Assembly (NCBI GenBank): GCA_964247055.1
Contig: OZ176056.1
Coordinates: 7,502,001-7,566,000 of the forward strand
Reading direction: 5' to 3'
Source: Paragordius varius
Lineage: Eukaryota > Nematomorpha
DNA: 64,000 nt
Each line of letters starts with the position of its first letter. Position 1 is the stretch's first letter. A program made the translations under genes and the position numbers. Below, in pieces: positions 49,325 to 62,700 of this stretch. The notes under the pieces were generated by a model. That model had not been told where the DNA came from. It saw only the letters and a program-made list of their open reading frames with translations, and ran no database searches.

Positions 49325-49915
49325 AAAAGTATTAACACTTGGATGCAACATATTCATTTTAGTCCTTCGATTCAAATGGATGTGGTTAAATACCCCAGGC
49401 CTGTTTAAAATTATATTCTATAAAAAATCTGGATGGAATCAAAACCATAGCAAAATTTTGGACTTATATAACATTAATAAACCGAAATGTATAAAAAACC
49501 TAATTCAAAAATACTTTATTTTACTTATTTTAAGCTAAAACCGAAAGGTAATAATTTAGGCAACGTAGCATGTGTGCAATGGTAAAAATAAAAAATAATA
49601 CAAAATAACCCTCTTTTTCTATAATGTTAGATGTAATTTAAATAAAAAATTTTAAATTTACCCTTAAAATTAAATCAATACGATATTTTGCAAAAATTTT
49701 GTAAAATAAAAATGGCTTTGAAGTAATTTGACATGGATTTTTTTACAAAACAAAACTTTATTTAGATATTTTGGTATAAATATAAAATTTTTATTAGGAT
49801 AGAAGCATAAGTTTAAATTGGGACCGTTTCCTTCAGTAGTTTTCATAAAATCCTATATCAAATTTAATCTGAGGTATTTATATACCCCAAATTAAATCGA
49901 AGGGTTAAAAAGGCT
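49325..49915. mobile_element. MITE family B2, copy 2
   Basis: Direct repeat of 47680-48925 without the insertion. Ends cttcgattcaaatggatgtg and ataccccaaattaaatcgaa. Non-coding. Confidence 0.55.
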
Positions 49916-50128
49916 TAAGATTTAAATTTGCCAATGCGCCAATGCCTACTTATTTTTGCCTTCAGTTAATTTTTTAAATATAATTAAATTTTACATGAAA
50001 TTTTTAATTTTGGTGCTTGCAAATTTGCAGAGTTTTAATTTTATCCTTTTTTGTATCCTGCCCATTTGAATTAGTCAAAAATTATCAAATAAAAAGTTTG
50101 TAACATCAGCAACAATTATATATAACAC

Positions 50129-50164
<36 letters not shown>

Positions 50165-50704
50165 CTTCAAATTTATTTATCTTAAGTGTGCCCCATACCA
50201 TACTTGAAAAATCTTCAAGTTTTACTTGATCATATGATTTTTTATCACCCCAGCAGGTTTTCTTGTCTAATTTAAGTCCCGTAATGTTAAAAATTTTTTA
50301 TCATAAAAGAGCTAGCCATGACTTGAAAACCGACAAAACTCAAAAAAATCTTACCTCACCCAATGTGTGGGATTAAAAATGTAATAATAATTGACAAGTA
50401 ATAAAAAGATACTATCAAAAAAAGGTTTAAATTATATGCTTAAACATCTTTTCTAAAATAATTTATAAGCTCTCTAGCATATTATAATTATTAATACGCT
50501 GGGTTTTAGTGATTAAATTTACTTCAGGGTTAAACTTTATGTTTACAAACTTTATCTAATCTATATTTTTATATTTCCAAATATGTTAAAAATATTTGAG
50601 ATTGATTGTCACTTTTTAGTTATCGGTAATTACCTAGTTTCAGCTGGCAATTATTTAACACCTAGATATATCGTAATCCGCAACAAAAAATAAAAAACGC
50701 TTAA
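49916..50704. other. Upstream region of CLINT1
   Basis: AT-rich with an (AT)n tract at 50136-50162. I see no transposon ends or open frames. The last few hundred bases presumably hold the CLINT1 promoter and 5' UTR. Confidence 0.35.
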
Positions 50705-53700
50705 ATGAATATAAGTTTATGGAAGATTCGAGAAATTACCGACAAAGTGTATGCATAATTTACCTTATTTTGCCTTTTAAAAACTTTAATTTTACATTAT
50801 AATCCATGTTTATATGACAGAACGAATGTCGTAATGAATTACACGGAAGTGGAATCGAAAGTTAGGGAAGCCACAAACGATGATTCCTGGGGACCGACGG
50901 GACCAGTTATGCAAGATATTAGTCATTACACATTCACTCATGAACATTATGCTGAGGTTATGGGTATGATCTGGAGACGAATGTTTCAGGAAGGCAAAAA
51001 TTGGCGTAGAACTTATAAAGTACGCAAATTTATTTGTTTTTTTTTGATTAAATTTATATAATTATGTTTTGTATATTTATAGAAATTTAAATTTGAACAT
51101 TTTTTTATGTAAAGAATTAAAAATATTTATTGTCTTTTTATTATAATAAAATATGGAGCTATATTGAATTGTTTAAATTAATAAATAGATAAAAAGTATG
51201 CATAGCGAATTTAACTCTTATAAAATTATTTTTCCTTATTCTTTAATAGTAATATTATATTATATTTGAATGGTTCTTTTAATAATTTGCTCAATAAAAT
51301 GTTAACTTAAGATTCCTAGGTTATTTCAAGTAAAAACTAAGATGATTTAACATAAAATCAATTAGTATGTTTTTAATTATTTACCATAAAATACTTAATA
51401 TATAAATCAATATACCATTTACAGTTTGAATTCATTCTCGAACAATTCACATTCACCCTAAAATAATTTATGGGGTTTTTTAAGATTAAAAATTACCTAT
51501 CTTTTTTATATTTTTAAAAAATGAAGTTTTGTCTATATTAATTATGCCATAAAGATTATTTCTTATTAATGATTAGTTATATTAGCTGCCCGAAAACACA
51601 TAATTTATTTTTAGGGTGAATTTGAATTGTAAATGGTATATTAGCCTGAAAACACATAATTTATTTTTAGGGTGAATATGAATTTTTCGAGGGTGAATAT
51701 GAATTGTTCGAGGGTGAATTTGAATTGTTTAAGGATGAAATTGAATATTTTAGATGGTTTATATTTTTATTATAATACAGAGTTTAGTTCTCCTATCCTA
51801 TTTACTAAGGAATGGAAGTGAACGCGTAGTTAATTCCACCCGAGAACATTTATATGATTTACGAACGCTGGAAAATTTTGCCTACATTGATGAAAATAAT
51901 AAGGATCAGGGTTTGAATGGTATATTATATTACTTTTTTTAATATATATTAATTTTTAAAATTTGAAAATTATTATGGAGAAATATTTTGAAAATTTTAG
52001 TTATTTTATTGATATACAGTGGACTCGTAAATTTTTTAGATAAATAGTGCTTATTTTTTGTGTTAAGCTTGTAATTTTTAATTTTAGTTTTTTTAGATTG
52101 ATTACTATTTGGGGTTAATAATTTTTTGTAAATTTTTTGAATTTTTCTTTACATGGGAGGCAAAAATATATTGAAAAAATAATGAATATTTTTTATTTAT
52201 ATTTAAAAATTTTGGAAAATATGGTAGAATATCAATTTAAAAAATGATATTGAAATTTAATTTTTTTCAAAAAGGTGGATTATAATGTGGATCATTTTAC
52301 AGTAACACGTGAAATTATACGGACGGACAAAACGTAAAAATATAAAGATAAATATATTTTTACACAAAAGACAACATCCATACTTTATTCAAAACCTAAA
52401 TTTTTCCTTCTATATAAGCTATTTAGTTACAATTGTATAATATATCATTTCTATTTCATACTTTATAGTTTTATACCACATTGAGTTTTATTTAAAAAAA
52501 ACAAGGTTTGAGAAGATATGATTGCTTTTTGAAAAAAATATAAGTCTTTATATTTTTACGTTTTGTCCTCTGTATATAATTTCATGTTTTACTGTATTAA
52601 GGGTATCCAATCTATATATATATATATATATATATATTCATGTCAAATATTTTTTTAGAAAATTATTAGCACACTTATGTATTTTTTACCAGTTTGTTTT
52701 GTTTTGTTTTTAATTATTTTAAATTCGTATATGGCTTATGGCAAAATTTTTATGCTTTTTTTTATACGGCCTATATGTTTTATTTATTGTAAATTTTTAA
52801 ATTAAAATATTATTTTATATTTATAATAATAAGAAACTTAAAATCGATACTGAAAATATAGGGATGAAATATATCTTTCTTTATAATCTTTTATATAAAA
52901 ATATAATTATATATGTACAGTAGCGTATGGCATAAAACAATGTTAGTCCATAATAGAATAAAACAACCCTAGTTGTATATATACATTATTCATAATATCC
53001 CCTTGTTTTTTTTAAAAAAAAACATTTTTTTTCATTATTTTATGGACTAACATTGTTTTATGCCATACACTACTGGACTGTTAAAAATTGAAATGGTACT
53101 GATAAAAAAATTTAAACGATTTTTCCATATAAATAACCTATTTTATTTCATTTAAAAATTATTGAAATTAATCTATAATGCATACTTTGCAACCCCAAAA
53201 CAATAAATTATTAAAAAAAAATTACAATTCTTTAACAAATATGATTGTCTTTTGAAAAAAGATATGTTTTGTTTTTGCCCTTATATTTTTACGTTTTGTC
53301 CTCTGTATAAGATAATATTTTACTCTACGTTTTATTATAAAATTTTAATACTTATTATTTGTCTTTACAAGTTTGGATTTAATTTTTTAAATTGATCCTT
53401 ATATTTGCCTTTTCAATATTTCAATAACTTTTTTCTATTGAATATTAATAATAAATATAGCTCTCTTTCTCTTTGCAAATAAGCCGTAAAAGCTTGCAAT
53501 CTTTCGGTTATTTTCAATAACTTTTAACTTTTTTTTAACTTTTCTTTGCTATACCCATAAAATTTTACAATTTATCGTTTTTCCTAAATAACTTAAAAAA
53601 CTTTTAAATTTTTATACTTTTTGTTACTTTTCTTTGCAAATATCAAAGTACGTCAAAAAGTCAAAGAACTAATTCAATTCGTACAAGACGATGACAGGCT

Positions 53701-56700
53701 CAAGGAAGAACGCAAAAAAGCTAAGAAAAATCGTGACAAATTTGTCGGACTTTCTAGTGGACAAATGCGTTTTAATTCTACAAACAACACCACAAATATG
53801 AGTATTACAAAATTTTCTGACACAACCCTGCATGAAGGCGATACCGCTTCAAAATATAGTAAGTATATATATAACTTTGATAAAATTCAAGGAATCTTGG
53901 GAAATTTTTTGGGTGAGTTAGCTTAAAATTAATTTTATCCTTTTAATCAGTTTCAAGTTTTGATAATTTTTTTTAAACTCTATTTAATATGGGGGCGATA
54001 CCACTTTGAAATATAGAGTAAATTTTTTTGAAAAATTTTGATATTTCTAGGATTTAAGGATATTTGAAATTTTTTGTGTTGGGTGAAAATATTGGTTATA
54101 TTTTAATTTTTCATTTTTTTGGAAAAACTTTCCATGTGAATAATGCTACTTCAAACTATAGTATATAAGTTATTTCAAATTTATTAAATTTTGAATAGGT
54201 TATTATTCTTAAATATTGGTAAATATTCTTTTTTTATTACATAAATTTTTATTTTTTTTAATTGCCTATCGGGACATTCATAAATAATTTATTTGATTTA
54301 AAACGTAAGACTGAACAAATCAATTATACACATACACGCACAATTTAAGAATGGTTTCACGTCGTTCTTGATATATGAATATACTTAATCATAGAAATAT
54401 TATTTGGATAATAACTTTTTTAGGCTTTTTTAAGCATATTTTTACAAATTAAATTTTTTTTCGCGGGGGCCGTACGAACACACACGTCCTTTAAACAGTG
54501 TGTGTACTTTGCACCTTAAAATTAATTTATTTAGATTTAAATTACAATAATCTTAATTTTTTCATTTTAAAATATTTATAATTTTTTTTAGTATTTTTAC
54601 TCAAAAATTAAATTTTATTTCTATTACAGCTTTTTAGTTCAAAAAATTTCCCTTCAAATTATTTTTAGCAAGACCTTACTAGCGTGGCTAATAAGAGCTA
54701 TGTTTCGATAGTTTTGGCACTGGAGTACATCACCTTTTTTTATATTGGGAATACAGGTTTGGCCACTCACCCGTTTCCCACACCTTTTGACATAACTTGT
54801 GTAACGTTTTTACAGGAATAGCTTTTGTAAACTTTATTGAGATAATGTCTTTACATACATAGTAGTCTATGCTCCTACGTCAAATGCTCCCAAAAAAGAC
54901 ACAGAAAGGATTTTTATGCAAAGTTTTGCAAATAAAATAGTTTTGGATGAAACGAAGAAAAGAGATATTATTTGATTGGAACAGCAAAGTTGGTAAAGGT
55001 AGAGCAGATCAAATAATCGGACCGTATGAATTGGGAGAACGAAACGAGCCTGGGGAAGCACTGATCAATTTTTGTCAAGAAAATGAGTTGATGATAACTA
55101 ACACATGGTTTCCACAACACAATAGAAGTTTATACATATGGACCTCTCCATGTGGTAAATATATAAGAACCAAATCGATTACACAATATGTCCACAAAAA
55201 TGGAAAAGCTCTATACTCGACACCAAAACAAGCAAAAGCAGCGATTGCTCTAGCGATCATGAGCTTTTAGTAACCAACCAAAATCAAACTTAAAATAATT
55301 AAAAATAAGGTTAAACAGACATACAGATATGACACTCAGAACATTCCAAATACTTTTAAAACAGAAACAAAAGATAGATTGGACAATGAATGTAGCTCAG
55401 AACAAATGAAGTGGCAAAAGAAAAAGTGCAAAGGGTAAGGAGGAAAGATAATAAATGGATATCAGAAAAGAGTTTAGAGATAGCAGAAAAGCGGAGAAAA
55501 GCTAAATCTAGAGGGGATAATAAAATGGTAAAATTATATAACAAAGAATTTCAACGACAAACAAGGAAGGATTATGAAGAATTTCTCAATTTACAATGTC
55601 TGGAAGTGGAATTAAATAACAAAAAAGGATTAATGCAACCAATGTTCCAGAAACTGAAGCAAATGACTCATAAACGTTATATATCATCCCAAAAGATTAA
55701 AAAAGAGAATGGCACCATATTGTGCAAACAAACAAAAGTACGAGAAAGATGGAAGGAATACACCAAAAACTATATCAGGCCCCTTAAGCAAAAGTGTTGC
55801 AATCAAAAGAGGAAGAACGTGATCCAGATATACTAAATGAGGAGGTTGAATTAGCCTTAAAACAAATTCCTAACAACAAAGCGATGGGATTAGACAATAT
55901 CCCAATAGAGTTTATAAAAGCTATTCCTGTAGAAACGTTACACAAGTTATGTCAAAAGGTGAGGGAAACATGTGAGTGGCCAAACGATTGGGCATCATCT
56001 GTATATCTCCCAATATACAAAAAAGGTGATGTACTCCAGTGCGAAAACATAGCTCTTATTAGCCACGCCGGTAAGGTCTAGAATAATACAAAACAGGATG
56101 CACAGTATTATACAGTCAGAAATACCAGAAAATCAAGCCGGATTTATGAAGGGAAAAGCACAAGAGACCATATCTCAAACATGAGAAGGATAATGGAAAC
56201 ATCAAAGGAGTTCCAGAAAGAATTATACATGTGTTTTATTGATTACAGATGTGGGTAACATAAAGGTTAGTAGGGGTATCGTCCCACTTAATAAAATTGA
56301 TTAGCTCTTTTTATGTAAAACATAGAGCGATTATAAGAACATTAGCGGGGCACACAGGAGAAATACCTATCTTGAAAGGAGTCAGACAAGGGTGTTGCTT
56401 ATCCCCTTATCTGTTTAATATGTACACAGAAATGATTATAAGAAAATTAGATGGTAAAAATATTGGAGTAAGAATAGGAGGGCGAACAATCAATAATTTA
56501 AGGTTTGCAGACGATACCACTCTTATAGCTGAAAGTGCAAATGATTTGAAGGAATCGATCGAAGAGATTCGAAATGAAAGTGTGAGGTATGGTCTTACGC
56601 TTAACCCTAACAAAACCAAAATATTATGTACTGAAAAAAAGCCTACAACTATAGGAAATAGAAATAATTAATCACGTTGGGTGCTATAATTCCCGAGGAT

Positions 56701-59700
56701 GGCTCTTCAACTCCTGACATCAGAAGAAATTAGGATTGGGTAGAGAAGCGATGATCAAATTAATAAAGATTTGGAAAAACAAAAGCGTAGGAGTTGAAAC
56801 CAAAAAAAGATTACTCTACTGTTTCGTTCTCCCGGTAACCACATATGGATGTGAGAGTTGGACTCTCAGAAAAAGGGACAAAGAAAGGCTCATGGCTTTC
56901 GAAAGGAGCTGTTGGCGTAGGATGCTAGGATACACCTAGAAGGATAAAATTAAGAATGGAAATCTAACTACAGAAATAAAACCTAAAACAAACATCCTGG
57001 AGATAATTCTAAAAAGAAATTTAACATATTTTGGTCATGTCATGCGATCGAATTCTCTAGAGAAAGATACAATGTTTGGTAAGGTAGAAGGACAAAGGAA
57101 ACGAGGCTGACCACCGATGAGGTGGTTGGATATGATAAAAGAGGAGATTAAAATGACATGAACGATCTCAATGTAGCGGTAAAAGATAGAAGAAAGTGGA
57201 AAGAAATAGCCAAAACTATATCCAAAAAGTAGTTTACGACTTAGGAATAATCAACCAACCAATGCAAGGCTGGCTAAATAAAACTATCATAAATTTTTCC
57301 ATTTTATTGTAAAACCATCATAAATTTTTCAATTTTTAACCAATAAAAAAAACTTTTAATTTTATCATTTTTAACGTGAATTAATTTTATAATATAGATG
57401 ATGACTCCTCAAGTACACACTCACAACCAGAGGGCGAAAATAATGGCAACGATTATTCCAAACCCAAATCTAAAACGGCAATTTATCATCAAAATACCAC
57501 TAATAATATATCAGTTTCGCCTCATAATAGACCGAAATCTGTGGAAAATTCCAATTTACATTCCAATAAGTATGAATGAAAGTTTTTTTATAGGTTTTTT
57601 TTGTTTAAAAAAATCTTAACAAAAAAAGTTACATAAAACAAAACATACAGTGTAAATTTAAAGTCAAAACCATGTTTCTTATATGTTTATGTTTACTATA
57701 CATATAATTTACTATTTATTTTAAGCCAGATAAGTTATCTAAAAAATAATTACAAAAAATTCCAAATATATATGTTTATATATAAATATGTTTAGTTATA
57801 TCCTAACTTTTACGTTTTATCATCTTTATATTAAAAATGTTGCCATTGATTTCAGAGGATGTGTAATGTCTTGATCGTTTTTGTAGTGCTGAAAAAATTA
57901 AATTTTTTTAAAACTGTGTAATCTCAATATAGAAAAAAAATTTTTTTTATTAGAAATTTTGACTACAAAATTAATCAAGGATGTGTTTTAGAAGATTCAT
58001 TTACATAAAAATTGGAGATGAATAGTACATAATTTATATTATTTAAAGTTTTTATGTATATATTTTTAGTTATTAAATTCCATTTAAATAGAGTATTTTT
58101 GCACTCTTTTTTATAGGGAAAAAAAGGACCTAATAAATTTTTAACGAATCAATAATAATTTTGGGTTTAAATGAACACATTTTTTATAAATTATTAATTA
58201 ATTAATTGTTATGAGTAGTATAGAGCATTTTCCAATATTTTAATTTGGACTTAACCGATACTTTTAAGTATTGTTTTTATGTTTATAATATATTTTTACT
58301 TTATTTCAACAAATCAATCATAATTTCTAATAAACTTAAACTATATCAAATTATACCATTCAGCGTTCGAATTCATATCAAAAATAAATTATGTGTAAAC
58401 GAACTAATATAACAGATTATTAATATGAAATATATCTTTATGGCAGAGTTTATTATTTTTTCAGTATTATTTTAATTTTATTTTTTAAAAATATATAAAA
58501 ATATAGGTAATTTTAAATCTTAAAAACATATAGTTTATTTTAGGGTGAATTTGAATTGTTCAAGGGTTATTTTGAATTGTTTAAGGGTAAATTTGAATTG
58601 TAAATGGTATATATAATTTATTTAAATATGTCAAACATATGAAATAAAGAGAAAAAAAATAATTTTTATCTCAATTATTCCAAATAAGTCAAAATTTAGT
58701 TAAGTCAAAGTATTTCTTGATTGAATAATTTTTATTTAGCAATCTATCCTCTCAACATATTCCGAATAACGGAACGAAAAAAGGATACGTGAATAAAACT
58801 AACAACCATCATAATGTGCTTTCTATGTCAAATATCACTAATATTAATGGTAATGTTAATGTTAAACCATCAGCTCGTGATATGTTAAATACGGGCAAAC
58901 GTATAGAGTTAGGTCCTAAAGCCCTCAATTTCATAAAGGGAGAACATCAGAAAAATGAAATTTTAACGACCCCCATTAATAATAATGATGGTTATAATAA
59001 AAATCATTTTTTAATTGACAATGATGACGAAACCTATCAAGAAGAAGGAAAACAACAAAATTTTAAAAATTTTGCTCAAACACAAATGTCAAACAACACG
59101 GGTAATTATATAATAAAAATATTTTTGATTTTAACTTCTTAATATTAAATATTGGAAAAAATGGGTATTATAATGTTTAGTTATTTATTAATATAAGGGG
59201 GAGCGAAAAACCTATATATATTAAACGTTTTTATGTAAAAACTGTTGTTGTTAATAATATAAAGCTGGCAAAGAATTAATATATATATATATATATACTA
59301 ATTTTTTGATTTTCTAAAATTTTATTTCAATTCTAATTATATTGGTTTTCCTGTATATATAAATTAAGATTTACCTCACATTTTTCAATATGGACGGTGC
59401 TTTTTTAAAAGTTAAGGTTTAAATTTTTTTTTAACTTTTATTTTGTTAAAAATTTTTTGAAATATTTCTAGTAACAAATGATCTTTTCCAAGCTTTTGAT
59501 GATATTTCATTGCTTTCAAACACCACTAATAATAAGATTAATGGTAATAACATGGATATATTATCGAATGAGCTTACGTTTAATTCGCCTATGATCATTA
59601 ATTCAAATCCTTCCTTGTTCTCAGAACAAACGACTTTGCCGCCTAATAAAACGGTTGTTGCATATTCAAAGTAATAAACATATCTTTAATTTTTATTATT

Positions 59701-62700
59701 TTAACTTTACCTGTAAATTAAATCTATTTTATAAAAAAAATTTATTTATATATTTTTAAACACAATTTTGTAAACTCCACATATATAAAACATTGTTTTT
59801 TAGGGTTAATTTTTTGTGAAAAGGGCATATTTACACTCTGGCTGATTAATATTGAAGCATTAGATATTTTTGCGATTTTTATTTTTTTTGCCTTAAAATT
59901 ACTTCATAGCCAGCTAACAAAGATATAAATTTATTATATATTTGCAAATAAAACTATTACATATTTTATAAAGAAAAAACCCCATTTTTATGCTTGTTTT
60001 TTTTCATTACAATTTCAAAACGGATTGAGTGTGTTCTTTATTGATTTTAGAGTAAAACTTGAAATTATACTGTGGAAGGACAAAACGTAAAAAACATAGA
60101 GATAAATATTTTTAACAAAAGACAAAACCCCATACTTTTTTTAAAATTTTAATTTTATTAAATATAACTGATTGTTTAAAATTACAAAGTATGGAATAGA
60201 TATGTAAATTGGTGACACAATCAATTATGTATTCAAATAATTGTATACTTAAATTTTATAAAATAAATTAATAAGATTTAAATGGGTGTGCCTGTTGTGT
60301 CTTTTGAAAAAAAATTGTTTTTATATTGTTTTACTACGTTTTGTCCATGGTATAATTTTAACTTTTTACTTTTTTTTACTAAGCTTTTATAACTTTGATT
60401 TTGCATAAATTTTAACAGTGGAGATGATTTTAGCGATTTTTCAACGTGGAATAGTCAACCGAATAATTTCTCAAATACGAAAAATACCGACGACCAAGCT
60501 TTAACAAGCAAACAAACTCCTAATAATACGTTTAATTTTTTTGAAAACTCGCTTGATAACAACCGCAAATTTGATTTCCCCCATAGTAAATAAAGAATGT
60601 TTTAATCCTTACAAAAAAGGGTTTTTTTACTTAAAAAATTATGTAATAAAAGTAACTTTATACATTGTTAAGCAGGCTAAATAAGAAATTGTTTTATACT
60701 TAGGGTAAAAAAATCTAATTTATAAAGCGAGACCATGATTTAAACCGTTTTTTTATATATCCTATCGTTTTGAGTTATTTTTTATGGGATAATAATTAAA
60801 TTCTTTGTCAAATTTATTTGAATCAAACTAATTCAAAATTGATACATGGTAATATCATTTTCTTTAATATATATATTTAATATAAAAATTTAGGTGAAAA
60901 CCTTCAAAAAACTGTTGAAAAGAAGAATGATTTTACCAATAATCCATTTTTATCCTCACAGCCAGCTAAAACACTTTTAACTGTAAGAGTATTTTAATAT
61001 TACAATGTAAAAATTGAAATTATATAAGATTCATCGTAAAGGTCAAAGGACAAATATGTTTTTTTCGCTTCAATATACAACCATACTTTATAAAATCTAA
61101 TTTTTTTTAATTTAAGCTTTATAATTACAGATTATTTCATATGTCTATTCATCATTTTGTCATTGAAAACGATAGTATGTAAATAACTCAGGTTTAAAAA
61201 TATGATATACTAATTACACTTCAAATTCACCCTAAAATAAATTACGTTTTTTTTATTAAGATTAAAAATTAGCTATATTTTAAAAAATAGTAATTTAATT
61301 AAAATTAAAATAATTCTAATTCTAAAAAAATAATAAACTGAGCGATAAACATAAATTTTATATTAATAATGACTTTTATTAGTTTGAAAACACATAATTT
61401 ATTTTTAGGGTGAACTTGAATTGTTCAAGGGTGAATTTAAATTGTTTAAGGGTGAATTTGAATTGTTTAAGGGTGAATTTGAATTGTTCGAAGGTGAATT
61501 TGTTTTGTTTAAGGGTGAATTTGAATTGTAAATGGTATATATATATATATCTTAAAATTCTTAAAAGTATTTGTCTATTAGCTTTTACGTTTTGTCCTTA
61601 TATACTTTTAATTTATCTTAATATCAATAATTTCATTTTGAAAACTACAATTTGTTTTATAGTAAAAATTGAAAGTATACGGACATAACGTAAAAATATA
61701 ACGACAAAAAAATTTACTACAACACAATTATAAAACATATAATAGATTGTGCTACCTACTAATATACATCTCTATTACTTATTTTACAATTTAAACAATG
61801 ATATTTAAATTTTAAAAATTTGATATTGAACAAGTATGGTAGTTAGTTGTCTTTTAAACCAAAATATTTGTCTTTATATTTTTACGCATTTTGTCCGTCC
61901 GTATAATTTTTATTGTAAATATATTATATATATAATCTAGCCTTCCATAATCGTATCCGAAAATAGCAATAAAACAAGCGGAGGAGATTTAAGTTTGAAA
62001 GTTGATGAGAATTGTAAAATTATTAACAATACGTGGTCTGATCTACATGGGAAAATTGACCTTAATATCGATAATTTAAGGTTAACCCCCACACATAATA
62101 AGTCACAGGGCAAAGGAAACAACAATAACTTAGCTAACTACAGCAGTGGAAACGTATATGGAACATCGAAAAATCCAAATACTTTTATTATTGGTGCTGG
62201 TATAAATTTTTTTACATTTTGGATATAAAAAATTAATCTTTTCAGATCTTACATTTTGGTCCAAAGTATAATGAAATACTGATTAAATTTTTTGAAGTTT
62301 AAAAAGGATAGCCTTTAATGAAGGGTAAAAATTAATTGATTAACTTATTGGTTATAGCTAATTTATTATAATTGCTTTAAAACGTTGTTGTTTGTAATCA
62401 GTATATTTTGTACTTTAAGTTAACTAAAATGTTAGATTTTATCTTTTTATTAGTTTGATTTTACGTGAATTGTTATTAGTTAACTTTACTTTGTTATAAA
62501 AAAACATTTAACAGTTTAAATTAGAAAATACGTTTCAACAACTTTAATTTTTTTAAAAATAAATTTTCCAAATATCTTTTTTTCAATATTTTTTAATATA
62601 CCATTTTCACCATTTTTACAAGCAAACGCAACTAAAAAGCGTTTCGATGAAAAATGGTATATATTATGACAGCATAAAAGTGCATTTATAAGGAGTCAAA

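Noticed and set aside
61209-61535. CRISPR-like array (regular ~20-bp repeats)
   Set aside because: Units are contiguous without spacers and belong to a MITE end in a eukaryotic intron.
61410-61688. Open frame with repeated NLNCLRV units
   Set aside because: It is a translation of the 21-bp tandem array at the end of a family D MITE.
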